A stretch of DNA of 64,000 nucleotides from Microcaldota archaeon (GCA_021796225.1 JAJYOL010000001.1:67471-131470); one strand, 5' to 3'; shown: positions 39,007 to 48,031, numbered from the stretch's first letter. Program-made: numbers and translations. Notes: generated from the letters alone by a model not told the origin.

Positions 39007-41212
39007 CATTTTCCCTTCCGCCAGCTGCCTTGAATGTTTTCGTGTTTTTCTTCTTCTCCCCGAGCACCTTGACAACGTACTGCTTGTTAAGCAAGGTGTT
39101 TTTCACAATTATTCCCCCTTGCTCGTCCGTTGTTCCTTCCCAAACGGTCTCTCCAAGCCTTAAAATCCTCAATCTGACCGTTACCGGCTCATTATTGCTA
39201 TTTTTTATCAAAACCGCCATGTTTTCTATTCTTCTGTCTCGTTTTACTGACGGTTTGTCATAATGGGTGTTATTTTTAGGATAATATGCCTTCGCAGAAG
39301 CAAATACTGTGTTGTGTTGAACCCTGCTACCATATTCAGTACTCAAATAGCTTAGTGCGCAAGTTCCCTGTTTGAGATTTTTAAGTTTCCATATGACCTC
39401 TTTATCCTCAGACGTTTTGAATGCTAAGTCATTATACGCGTATTTCGCAGTGTCCGAGCTTTGCCTGAAATACATTTTAATCTGGCAGAGTCTTCTCAAT
39501 CCTATGCTTATATCTGTCACGCTATGCGTAATCAACATCAAACCTATCCCTTTTTTCCTAAAGTCCTGTATCCTCTGCTTAAGGTCTTTAGTCGCGGCAG
39601 ATATCTCTTCGTTTCCGAAAACCAATTGGGCTTCCTCTATACATATGAGCATTCTAAGTTTGTCATTTCCTTTTTCATCAAATTCATCTGCAAATCCATA
39701 AAACTGGTTTAAGATCAATGCGTAAAAGAACGGTTTCATATTATTGCTTACTTTTGAAAGATTGAATACGACTCCTGTAGTCAAAAGGTCCCTAAAGTTT
39801 ATACCTTCCTTATATGCGAATTGGGGTTTGGAGAGCATAAGTCTCAGGAGTTGCAGGGCCGCCATTATGTTTTCTCCGTGTTTGGTATACGTTACGCCGA
39901 CATTGGTCCTTTTTGCATGCTGTTCTATGACTGCGAATTCTACATAACTATAAATTTCATCAGGGTCTACTTTTTCACCTTTTTCATATACTTTTTGAAA
40001 TGCTGAAAGAAGGCTTTTTTCTATGGCGTTTGTATACGGGCCTGCGTTCGAAGCCGAAGACAACAACATAGCAAGATTTTCATAAAATTTCGAAATTCCT
40101 ATGTCCGCATCGCACTTGAAGAAATTTATATTTGCGTCCGTCTCGTAAAGATCTATTACCTGCATCCCATGTTCTCTGCCAAACTCATCCCATTCCGTAG
40201 TGGGCGAGATTATGATACTATTTGACCCTTCTTTTTCATTTAATTCGTCTATCAATCTCATTGCGGTTGCTGTCTTTCCTGTGCCAGGCAGGCCTGTTAT
40301 TATACTGCCTAAATTGAATGCATCTGCACCCGTATTCAACAACATCCCGCTTTTTCCTGCTCCCGATTCCAAATATTCCCCTATATTGATACTGCCGGAA
40401 CTTTTAGGGCAAGTTGTTTCTATCGTATTTTCAATGTCTGTACTACTAGAAACCGTTATCATACATGTCGCATCAGACAATGACATTGGAAATGCATCCG
40501 CATGCTCTGCTTCTTTGTAGAGCTTTTCCATATTGTCTATCCATATCTCTTTTTCACGAATGGCAAATATTTTTGATTTTATATATTCGCGTATATGGGA
40601 ATTGGGAATTTCGCCGGAAATAATTATATTAACAGCAAACGAAATCCCGTTATTTGCCATAGCTTCGTCAAGGGAGCTTAATAAAAGTGCAAAATTTTTC
40701 CTTTCATCCGATCCGTAATACAAATCTCGTTGCACAGATTCCGAAAATCCTGTAATTCTGTTTCCATGGTTTCTGTTTATTCGTATATCCATTTTGCTTA
40801 TCCTGTCCTCTATATCTTCCTTAAATCGCTTAACATCTTTTATATTTTTTGGGACGAACAAAAAAAATATTTGGAGGTCTGAACCCCTAAATATTTTATA
40901 CATGTCACGAAACAAATCTGTATTTTCTAAATACGTATCTTCATGTTGCACTTTTTGAGGATACTTTGCAAAACTGCTTATACATATTCCTTTTCCTTTA
41001 ATTAGACTAAATCCACTATAAGGGATTAAATTTAATCCAGGTAAACTGCCGTTCAGCTTTAAATCAACGTTGTTGGCTTCTGTTATCAGCAGCGTATTCC
41101 CTCTTTTAAGATCGTGACAAAGAAAAAACGACGTGCCAAGAATCGTGTCCATGAACACTTTTTTATCTATTTTTGACGGCACGCTTCCAAAATTAAAGAC
41201 GTTAAATTCCAA
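38993..41212 (-). CDS. VirB4/HerA-like ATPase with C-terminal beta-sandwich-like domain
   Basis: Walker A GLPGTGKTATAM, Walker B LRMLICIEEAQLVFG, THSVTDISIGLRRL; C-term VRLRILRLGETVWEGTTDEQGGIIVKNTLLNKQYVVKV. Confidence 0.78.
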   Translation of the reverse strand: MEFNVFNFGSVPSKIDKKVFMDTILGTSFFLCHDLKRGNTLLITEANNVDLKLNGSLPGLNLIPYSGFSLIKGKGICISSFAKYPQKVQHEDTYLENTDLFRDMYKIFRGSDLQIFFLFVPKNIKDVKRFKEDIEDRISKMDIRINRNHGNRITGFSESVQRDLYYGSDERKNFALLLSSLDEAMANNGISFAVNIIISGEIPNSHIREYIKSKIFAIREKEIWIDNMEKLYKEAEHADAFPMSLSDATCMITVSSSTDIENTIETTCPKSSGSINIGEYLESGAGKSGMLLNTGADAFNLGSIITGLPGTGKTATAMRLIDELNEKEGSNSIIISPTTEWDEFGREHGMQVIDLYETDANINFFKCDADIGISKFYENLAMLLSSASNAGPYTNAIEKSLLSAFQKVYEKGEKVDPDEIYSYVEFAVIEQHAKRTNVGVTYTKHGENIMAALQLLRLMLSKPQFAYKEGINFRDLLTTGVVFNLSKVSNNMKPFFYALILNQFYGFADEFDEKGNDKLRMLICIEEAQLVFGNEEISAATKDLKQRIQDFRKKGIGLMLITHSVTDISIGLRRLCQIKMYFRQSSDTAKYAYNDLAFKTSEDKEVIWKLKNLKQGTCALSYLSTEYGSRVQHNTVFASAKAYYPKNNTHYDKPSVKRDRRIENMAVLIKNSNNEPVTVRLRILRLGETVWEGTTDEQGGIIVKNTLLNKQYVVKVLGEKKKNTKTFKAAGGRENVITL

Positions 41213-41220
41213 ATCGTCAC

Positions 41221-41499
41221 CTATATGGCCAAATAGAACACCGTAAATGCAAACGCGTTGATTATTGCGGCAAATAATATCAGTTTTAACCTGTTTTGTC
41301 CGCCAATTCCTATTGTTTTTTCAATGGCAAACAATAAAACCAAATCCGATAATACTGAAAGAAACACAAAATAAGGAAAGCGTATCCCGATTGCGGCAAT
41401 TATCAGCATAATTCCCGGCAGCAGGCCCAGACTGGAAATTAGGAAAACAATTTTTACCGAACCGTTTATAGTTTTTTCATATCCTGTATCTTTATTCAA
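41221..41499 (-). CDS. Small membrane protein, probable TTG start overlapping upstream stop (TTGA)
   Basis: LNKDTGYEKTINGSVKIVFLISSLGLLPGIMLIIAAIGIRFPYFVFLSVLSDLVLLFAIEK...; about 3 TM. Confidence 0.55.
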   Translation of the reverse strand: MNKDTGYEKTINGSVKIVFLISSLGLLPGIMLIIAAIGIRFPYFVFLSVLSDLVLLFAIEKTIGIGGQNRLKLILFAAIINAFAFTVFYLAI

Positions 41500-41684
41500 A
41501 TAATCACCAGAACAAGTGTCGCGGAGATAAACAACATTATGGCATATACCTGCCATAAAATGGCGTTAATCCTAAGAAAACGCCCCTTTTGCATACTTTC
41601 TATAATCAATGCGTCTGCAAAACTGCTTGTTAATACGATGCTAAGTTTAAACAGCACGCTTCTGCTAATTATTAAATAATTCAT
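41496..41684 (-). CDS. 62-aa two-TM membrane protein (T4SS module)
   Basis: MNYLIISRSVLFKLSIVLTSSFADALIIESMQKGRFLRINAILWQVYAIMLFISATLVLVII. Confidence 0.5.
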   Translation of the reverse strand: MNYLIISRSVLFKLSIVLTSSFADALIIESMQKGRFLRINAILWQVYAIMLFISATLVLVII

Positions 41685-42279
41685 TTCCAATCCCTTGCAC
41701 GTTTGCATTGTCGTTAAACAGAAAACCAAGCAAATATCCTGTCGAAGGATTAAATTTTTTCATGCGTTCTAAAAACCGATCTCTTTCTGTTACAAAGAGC
41801 TTAATTTCCGATGTTCTATTAGTTGACAAGCGTTTTTCCAACTTATCAATATTTTGCAGATCGGAATAATGAAACACATTAAATGCCTTATTCTTAATGT
41901 CATAATTCGAATGTAATTTTATTCCGCGTATTAGGGCATTTTCATAAATTATCCGCTTAAACAATGCCTCTTTGATGTCATCGTCATCGGATATCCATCC
42001 GTTCCACTGTATCTCTTCTTCTTTAGCATATTTTATGCAAAGAATATTTGTTCTAACTACCTGGGGATACTCCTCACTACCGTACAATTCTTCATGTGCT
42101 ACTGGAAATCGCTTTTTAACCGATAAATACTGCATTTTGTCGAATTTTTGATTATGGCTTTCAAAATTATCAGTACTCGTATCAATGAAAACGCGTTCAT
42201 CAAAAAATTTAACCGACATCGCAAGATACATTATGCCGATCCCTATCACTATCGGCAGAAACTGGTACAGATATGACAA
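41665..42279 (-). CDS. N-terminally membrane-anchored hypothetical protein (T4SS module)
   Basis: MSYLYQFLPIVIGIGIMYLAMSVKFF anchor; co-directional, tightly packed. Confidence 0.6.
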   Translation of the reverse strand: MSYLYQFLPIVIGIGIMYLAMSVKFFDERVFIDTSTDNFESHNQKFDKMQYLSVKKRFPVAHEELYGSEEYPQVVRTNILCIKYAKEEEIQWNGWISDDDDIKEALFKRIIYENALIRGIKLHSNYDIKNKAFNVFHYSDLQNIDKLEKRLSTNRTSEIKLFVTERDRFLERMKKFNPSTGYLLGFLFNDNANVQGIGNELFNN

Positions 42280-42284
42280 AGAAT

Positions 42285-42965
42285 TTAACGTAATCTCACC
42301 AAGCGAAATTTTTCTCCGTTCACAGCAATTTTTTTATATCCCAAATTCGGAAGAAAATCAAGTGCATTGTTCACTTCTGGTTCGGAAATCCCTAAATCCG
42401 TGCAGATATCCTTGACACTCGAACCGGTTGTATACTTCAGTACTATAAAGTTTGCCACGGTTCTATTCAATTTATTCATAATCCCCAAGATGTCCCTATT
42501 CAGCTTGTCATTTTGATAAAGCAAATTAGATATCCTTTTTGCAAGTATTATATCGGATGACTTTTCCATCGTTTCTGAGTCAAAACTCTTAAATCGGCGT
42601 TCCAAATCCTCTCCGTATAATATGTCTATTAAATATGGGAAAATATCCTTCACTTCTATTTCGTATTCCGTATCCAAAACGGCGACTATGCTGATAAATT
42701 TAAGAATGCCTTCCTTTGTAAAATAACGTGGCGTCATCGACGAATGGATTTCCACAATTATCTTATTCTTTTCAAACAAAACGTAATATTTGCAATTTTC
42801 CGTCGAACTGGGCAATGAATATTTCAACCTACTCCCATGTGCAATACATACATTTCCCGGATACATATCCATCTTTTCTTTAACGGATTCCAAATCGCTT
42901 ATTAAATAAGCCTTTACAGGAATTTTACTTATCAAATATAGTTTGCTATTCATTTGTGTTACCAA
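42285..42965 (-). CDS. Hypothetical protein with C-terminal winged-HTH (T4SS module)
   Basis: IMNKLNRTVANFIVLKYTTGSSVKDICTDLGISEPEVNNALDFLPNLGYKKI. Confidence 0.6.
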   Translation of the reverse strand: MVTQMNSKLYLISKIPVKAYLISDLESVKEKMDMYPGNVCIAHGSRLKYSLPSSTENCKYYVLFEKNKIIVEIHSSMTPRYFTKEGILKFISIVAVLDTEYEIEVKDIFPYLIDILYGEDLERRFKSFDSETMEKSSDIILAKRISNLLYQNDKLNRDILGIMNKLNRTVANFIVLKYTTGSSVKDICTDLGISEPEVNNALDFLPNLGYKKIAVNGEKFRLVRLR

Positions 42966-44067
42966 TTTCTCTTATCACGCTTGCAAATGCATCTGCTATA
43001 TCCTCGTCTTTTATATGCAAGTCCTGAAATGCAAGCAGGATTTTTCTCCTATTCACTCCTGAAATAATCAAAAAGTTCATTAGTTTGTCCAATCGCACAC
43101 TTTTTCTATTGCGTATCTCCGAAATTAATGCTGATGTTTTACCCGAATCATTACATAATCCCCTAATGACGTTTTCCAATTTTTCCATACTTACGTCTAG
43201 TCCCATATCATCTCCCATAACTATTTGTGCCGTATGTCTTACATTCACGCCATATACTCTGACCTTGAATACTGTCCTCTCTCGCGTGTTAAACAAATTT
43301 ATAATTTGACAATTTCCCCGTTCAAGATTTTGTATGTCTCTTATCCGTTCAAACGCGATAGAGTAATTTTTTGTCAATACTTCCAACGATTCGGAATCCG
43401 TGGTCTTGAATACAATCAAAGTCGCAATATTTGATAGAAATTGCGGGTCCACATCTCCTATCATTTGGGATGCTATTATGATACCGGTTCTATATTTTCT
43501 TCCTTCCCTTATTAACGACTCTAAAATTCTTTTTCCTTTTACCACTTTCCATGCTTCGTCTAATATTACAAAAACCGGCAAACCTTTGTTTATTCCCCTT
43601 CTCTTTATTTCGTCAGATATGAATTTCAAAATTTCAAGTCCTTCTCTTACTTTTTGATTTTCATTTGATTTACTTAAGTCAAAATAAGAAAGTGACGGTT
43701 TATCCTCACAGATTAATTTATGTATATTTTTCGCTTCAGGCTTCCCTGCCGGTTGTCTATTAGAAATTTCTGCATATTCCCCTGTAAAATCTATCACTAT
43801 GACTATACTGTCCAACGTCGTTTCTAATCTTAACATAAGACTTCTTGTCAAATGCGTTTTTCCGCTCCCGGTCATTCCCGTTATAAATATATGTGGATTA
43901 ACAAGTTCTTTGAAATTAATGAAAAAAGGCACGTTCCATGGTTTGGCACGGCCAATATACACTCCATTCTCAGATGCAGCGACCATTGACCCTGCAGATG
44001 GGCTGTTCACGTTCGGCATTATCATGGTATTGCATGCTTGTTTCATTGTGTACACTTTTTTTGCCAT
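42946..44067 (-). CDS. VirB4-C/HerA-like motor ATPase (T4SS module)
   Basis: IFITGMTGSGKTHLTRSLMLRLE, VFVILDEAWKVVKGKRILESLIREGRKYRTGIIIASQMIGDVD. Confidence 0.78.
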   Translation of the reverse strand: MAKKVYTMKQACNTMIMPNVNSPSAGSMVAASENGVYIGRAKPWNVPFFINFKELVNPHIFITGMTGSGKTHLTRSLMLRLETTLDSIVIVIDFTGEYAEISNRQPAGKPEAKNIHKLICEDKPSLSYFDLSKSNENQKVREGLEILKFISDEIKRRGINKGLPVFVILDEAWKVVKGKRILESLIREGRKYRTGIIIASQMIGDVDPQFLSNIATLIVFKTTDSESLEVLTKNYSIAFERIRDIQNLERGNCQIINLFNTRERTVFKVRVYGVNVRHTAQIVMGDDMGLDVSMEKLENVIRGLCNDSGKTSALISEIRNRKSVRLDKLMNFLIISGVNRRKILLAFQDLHIKDEDIADAFASVIREIGNTNE

Positions 44068-44075
44068 GCTACTTC

Positions 44076-44798
44076 CTATATTGCTTCTAAAAGGGCTTCA
44101 CCGGATAACATCCTGTATTCCATACCTGTAACTACTGAAAAAGAAGCTGCTATTCTTTCCAAAGCATGTCTTACTTCCCGTTCGGCGTCTATTCTATCCA
44201 TTGAATTTGAAAATGTTGTTAACAACGTTTCAATTTCATAAGCTCTACCGCCAGTTTTTATGGAATTTATCTCGTCATTCATCAATGAAATTTGTTTCTG
44301 GATTTCATTCATTTTTCGATATTCCTTATTTTCGAACCGTTCGAGCAATATCTCTTTCATACCTTTTTTTGTTTCTAATGTCTGTACAAAGCGATTTTTG
44401 TCTATTTCAACAACCTTTATTGTGAATTCGAACTGTCCTTTCACATCTTCCATAAACTTGATAATCGCCTTGCTATCAATTTCTACATCTGCATTTTTTC
44501 TTTCCATCTTTGCTATAGCCATTGCGTTATACACGCGTCCTTTCTTTTTGCTGACTGCCAGTAAATCCGAGCTTAATGAATAGTCATTTCGTATCTCGAT
44601 CACTTTGGATTTTTTTAACAGGAAATTGTTGACGATATGACCAGAATTGTAATACACAGCGGACAAAACCAGCATGATAATGGAAATGAAGAAAACAGCC
44701 AAACTGTGAAAAATCATGCTTGCGAACAAAGTTAGGCCTGACAGGGCATAAAACGCATAAGAAAAGATCCTGTCATTTAACCGTTCTGATTCCATCAT
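44076..44798 (-). CDS. Two-TM protein, candidate VirB3/VirB4-N-terminal-like subunit
   Basis: Two N-terminal TMs then soluble domain (KNADVEIDSKAIIKFMEDVKGQFEFTIKVVEIDKNRFVQTL...AEREVRHALERIAASFSVVTGMEYRMLSGEALLEAI) directly upstream of motor ATPase. Confidence 0.5.
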   Translation of the reverse strand: MMESERLNDRIFSYAFYALSGLTLFASMIFHSLAVFFISIIMLVLSAVYYNSGHIVNNFLLKKSKVIEIRNDYSLSSDLLAVSKKKGRVYNAMAIAKMERKNADVEIDSKAIIKFMEDVKGQFEFTIKVVEIDKNRFVQTLETKKGMKEILLERFENKEYRKMNEIQKQISLMNDEINSIKTGGRAYEIETLLTTFSNSMDRIDAEREVRHALERIAASFSVVTGMEYRMLSGEALLEAI

Positions 44799-45826
44799 AT
44801 CACGTTAAATTTTCCAAAATTTGCCTCGGATCCCAGAACCCTTGCGAATTCTCTTACCGATATGCCTGTAATTATAAGGCTGAATGCAGGCAGAATGAAC
44901 GTGTAGACGATAAAATATCCTATTTCATAAAGAATAGCGCTTAACAATTTGTTTACGTTTTGATATACTTGCTGTACTGCAGTTATTGTCATTGTCGAAA
45001 CTGTACCTACTATGGAATTTCCGACCAGGCTATTATATGCAAAAACCTGTCCTTCAACCTGATTTGCACTACTTCCTACTTCAGTAAGATTTCCCGGACT
45101 AATGTTGGCCTTATACGAATTTGCTATATACGCGTTGAATACGTAAGAAAGGGGATATACTGCATACAAACCTATTGCTAATGCTATAAAGAATCCTCCG
45201 AGACGCCTTGTGGGGTAAAATGTCCTCAAAACTATCCCGGTCGGAAAGATTACCGTCATTGCACTGGCCGATATGAAAAGAATCAGTGCCCCCTGAACGA
45301 CCGCTCCTATAATGACTGCATTGAGCATTTTTATAATATACTGGATTTCTGCCATTACTGGGGATATTATTGGATTAAACGAGATTGTCAATACTGCCAA
45401 ATTGATTTTGACGGCTGCTATGGCACCTAAAATTCCATTCAATGAATATAATCCCACGAGGAATTCAGTTGCAGATGAAAGAATTGAATTGTGATAAACT
45501 CCTGAAAGCGTGTATCCATTGCCTATCATATAATTATATGCAAGACATATGGCAACGTTTTGTGCTACAGATCCCGGGCAATTCATTGTTATGTTATTTC
45601 CGCTGGCAGAATTTATTATCGGAGTAATAAAACCGGCCGGCGACACCGAGAGAAATACAAAGCCGACCAGTGCACTATTTACCACGGCCTGCCATATTTC
45701 ATTTTTTCCAAAATCTTTGAATCGTTTTTCATTGATTGCATATCCGAGTCCAAGCAAAATCCCTCCCGACGCTATCATTATACCTATGACATATATCGCT
45801 ATGGTAAATCCCTGTTCCACTGGCAT
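44795..45826 (-). CDS. Polytopic membrane protein, VirB6/TrbL/CedA-like
   Basis: 343 aa with multiple TM segments; FILPAFSLIITGISVREFARVLGSEANFGKF C-term; adjacent to VirB2-like gene. Confidence 0.62.
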   Translation of the reverse strand: MPVEQGFTIAIYVIGIMIASGGILLGLGYAINEKRFKDFGKNEIWQAVVNSALVGFVFLSVSPAGFITPIINSASGNNITMNCPGSVAQNVAICLAYNYMIGNGYTLSGVYHNSILSSATEFLVGLYSLNGILGAIAAVKINLAVLTISFNPIISPVMAEIQYIIKMLNAVIIGAVVQGALILFISASAMTVIFPTGIVLRTFYPTRRLGGFFIALAIGLYAVYPLSYVFNAYIANSYKANISPGNLTEVGSSANQVEGQVFAYNSLVGNSIVGTVSTMTITAVQQVYQNVNKLLSAILYEIGYFIVYTFILPAFSLIITGISVREFARVLGSEANFGKFNVI

Positions 45827-45835
45827 GTTGGCATC

Positions 45836-46213
45836 TCACAAGGTATTTGCAGTAAGGTTGGTCAATAACGTTGAAGAAGCAATGGCAAATCCGTTTGAAG
45901 TAACGGAAAGCACTGCGACCACTATCGCGCCTATTATCATATCTATTGCCATGGTGTGCAGAGTTGCACGCTTATACGAAGGAAAAAGTTGGCCTATTGC
46001 ATAGAAAATGCCTGCGGTTATAAACAATATGGCGCTTAGCAACGGTCCGACGTGCATCAACAACTGTTCGATGTAACTAAGTGTGCCTATCAAATTCAAC
46101 AAGACAAACATGTTGCGAAACAATGACACTGGCGTTGCAATAATCGGTATCAGAATCGGCACTGCTATTCTGAAATCCCTCCCGTTATTTTGTATACTCA
46201 TATACTCACTCAT
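45836..46213 (-). CDS. VirB2/TrbC-like pilin (CedA1/TedC-like)
   Basis: LLMHVGPLLSAILFITAGIFYAIGQLFPSYKRATLHTMAIDMIIGAIVVAVLSVTSNGFAIASS: helical hairpin with basic loop. Confidence 0.65.
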   Translation of the reverse strand: MSEYMSIQNNGRDFRIAVPILIPIIATPVSLFRNMFVLLNLIGTLSYIEQLLMHVGPLLSAILFITAGIFYAIGQLFPSYKRATLHTMAIDMIIGAIVVAVLSVTSNGFAIASSTLLTNLTANTL

Positions 46214-46408
46214 GTAGATAAGTATACAATATAATACTACAATATATATTTAAGCTTTGCTATTTTGCAGGTTTTGTTAAATAAGTAACTTTTGTTTAAA
46301 AAGTCCAAAAATCTGTTAAAAGGATCTTTTATGGTTTATCCGCATTTCATCATGGCGTAAAACCTTTAATGATGCTCATTTGTTTCTGATGCCTTTAAAA
46401 ACAGAAAA

Positions 46409-46494
46409 CGCTGGGACCGAGAATCGAACTCGGGAAGGCCATTTCTAGCCAAACAGCTTAGCAGGCTGCCGCCCTACCACTAGGCGATCCCAGC
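46409..46494 (-). tRNA. tRNA-Ser(GCT)
   Basis: Minus strand GCTGGGA TC GCCTAGTGGTAGGGC G GCAGC CTGCTAA GCTGT + long variable arm + CCCGAGTTCGATTCTCGG TCCCAGC G. Confidence 0.92.
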
Positions 46495-46499
46495 GCCGT

Positions 46500-46797
46500 T
46501 ATGCAGCAGAAGCCAACATTGCATAATGGACACGCAAAGGTTGACTGCAATTCCACTCAGCCCTGTATCTCCAAAGCATAGTTCTTTGTACGCATTCACG
46601 TTGGCCGTGAAAAGCTCTATACTTAGGGTTGCTCCTTCCGGCCTGGCCCGGTTCATATACAGGACTACCACTGGAGGCAGGACCTCAACGTTTCATTGAA
46701 GGCCTCTGCATATTTCACTATACGTTGCAGGCATACGGCCCACCTGAAGGGGATTTGTGGAAAGGGAAACCCCTAGCTTCCCGCCTTTCTGCTGCGA
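46500..46797 (-). ncRNA. SRP (7S) RNA
   Basis: Minus strand contains GAACCGGGCCAGGCCGGAAGGAGCAACCC (helix 8 SRP54-binding motif); termini GCAGCAGAA/TTCTGCTGC form helix 1 (46787-46795 with 46503-46511). Confidence 0.88.
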
Positions 46798-46923
46798 TAT
46801 ACATTTGTTAATGGTATTTAATAAGCTTGTTTGTTGGCTCACGCTGAAGCTGATTCATTGATGAAAAATACAAGAATAAGAAAAATAAAAAAGAAAAAAA
46901 AATCTAATCTAATTAGAAACCTG

Positions 46924-47280
46924 TTACTCTTCTTCTGACGAGTCCTCTGTTGAAACGTCGGATTCAGATGCTTCAGAATCTTCCATTTCTGCAGATTCTG
47001 AAGGAGCACCTTCACCTACCATTTCGCCCAGAGCAAATCTGGCTCTAACGTCGGTTATTCTTACTTTTACAGTCTGTCCCTGCTTCGCATCCTTTACGAA
47101 GATGACAAATCCATCCTTCTTTGCTATTCCGTCTCCTTTGGAAGCCTGAGCCTCTATGGTTACTTCTATTTCATCTCCTGCCTTTACTGGCTTTGGAAGG
47201 AAATAGTTTGGCTTCATACCTCCTCTTCTGTCTCCTCTGTCGCCGTGATCTCCACGGTCGCTTCTTCCGAAATCTCTCAT
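46924..47280 (-). CDS. TRAM-domain protein with RGD-type N-term and acidic tail
   Basis: AGDEIEVTIEAQASKGDGIAKKDGFVIFVKDAKQGQTVKVRITDVRARFALGEMV. Confidence 0.85.
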   Translation of the reverse strand: MRDFGRSDRGDHGDRGDRRGGMKPNYFLPKPVKAGDEIEVTIEAQASKGDGIAKKDGFVIFVKDAKQGQTVKVRITDVRARFALGEMVGEGAPSESAEMEDSEASESDVSTEDSSEEE

Positions 47281-47494
47281 TTTATTTCCTCTGTAGAATT
47301 AGCGTTTTACGCTTTACTACTTGGTAATAATATGCTTATACTCCTTTATAAAGATATTGCTCTCGGATTGACGTCTAATGGCTATGGGACGTTTTATGCC
47401 CCCTTTTCTTTAAAAAGGCTTTTTATACGGCCGTAAATACTCTTTTTGCACTGTTTATTATACTATCGTCGATTCATATTCATTGGGGGTATGG

Positions 47495-48025
47495 ATGAGT
47501 GTAAGAGCTATTACTGCTCAGTCTAATCCGGTTAGGGTATTGTCTTTTATTGTGCCGCAGCTGACGCATGAAATGCCGCTTAAGAGCAGGTATGAAAACC
47601 TGTTCAGGGATTGTTTACTCGACGCTGGCATACCTACCAGATACGAATCATTGCGTTTTTACCTTAAGGAATACAACAATATCGGCAATGAAATAACGTA
47701 CACTCCTGATTTCATATCGAATCTTACGGTAAATGGGAAGATAGTGCTCTTTGAGCCGCATCCGATGCGATTCATGGGTCTTGGGCAGATACACAGGGAC
47801 GTGGCAAAATTCCATGCATTCATGGAACTTGAAGAAGGAAATTACCACCTGATAGTCGCTTCGGACATCAATTCCATGCTGTTAAGCACAAGAATCAACA
47901 AGGACGTTTCATATTTTTCTTCGGAATATTGGGAAATCCCGGTAATACCTATGAATGCCGAGAATCCGGAAACGCGCGCGGTCATAATGAACAATCTGAA
48001 AGAACTGCTGCGCCGCGCAGATTGA
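47495..48025 (+). CDS. Hypothetical protein, possibly PD-(D/E)XK-like fold
   Basis: MSVRAITAQSNPVRVLSFIVPQLTHEMPLKSRYENLFRDCLLDAGIPTRYE...YTPDFISNLTVNGKIVLFEPH. Confidence 0.45.
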   Translation: MSVRAITAQSNPVRVLSFIVPQLTHEMPLKSRYENLFRDCLLDAGIPTRYESLRFYLKEYNNIGNEITYTPDFISNLTVNGKIVLFEPHPMRFMGLGQIHRDVAKFHAFMELEEGNYHLIVASDINSMLLSTRINKDVSYFSSEYWEIPVIPMNAENPETRAVIMNNLKELLRRAD

Positions 48026-48031
48026 TGCTGA

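Noticed and set aside
39006-39100. att-like duplication of the tRNA-Ser(GCT) 3' end at the distal boundary of the T4SS module
   Set aside because: I looked for a copy of 'cgctgggaccgagaatcgaactcgg' and did not see one; integration remains unproven.
46629-46811. 60-aa ORF overlapping the SRP RNA
   Set aside because: Antisense to a clear structural RNA.
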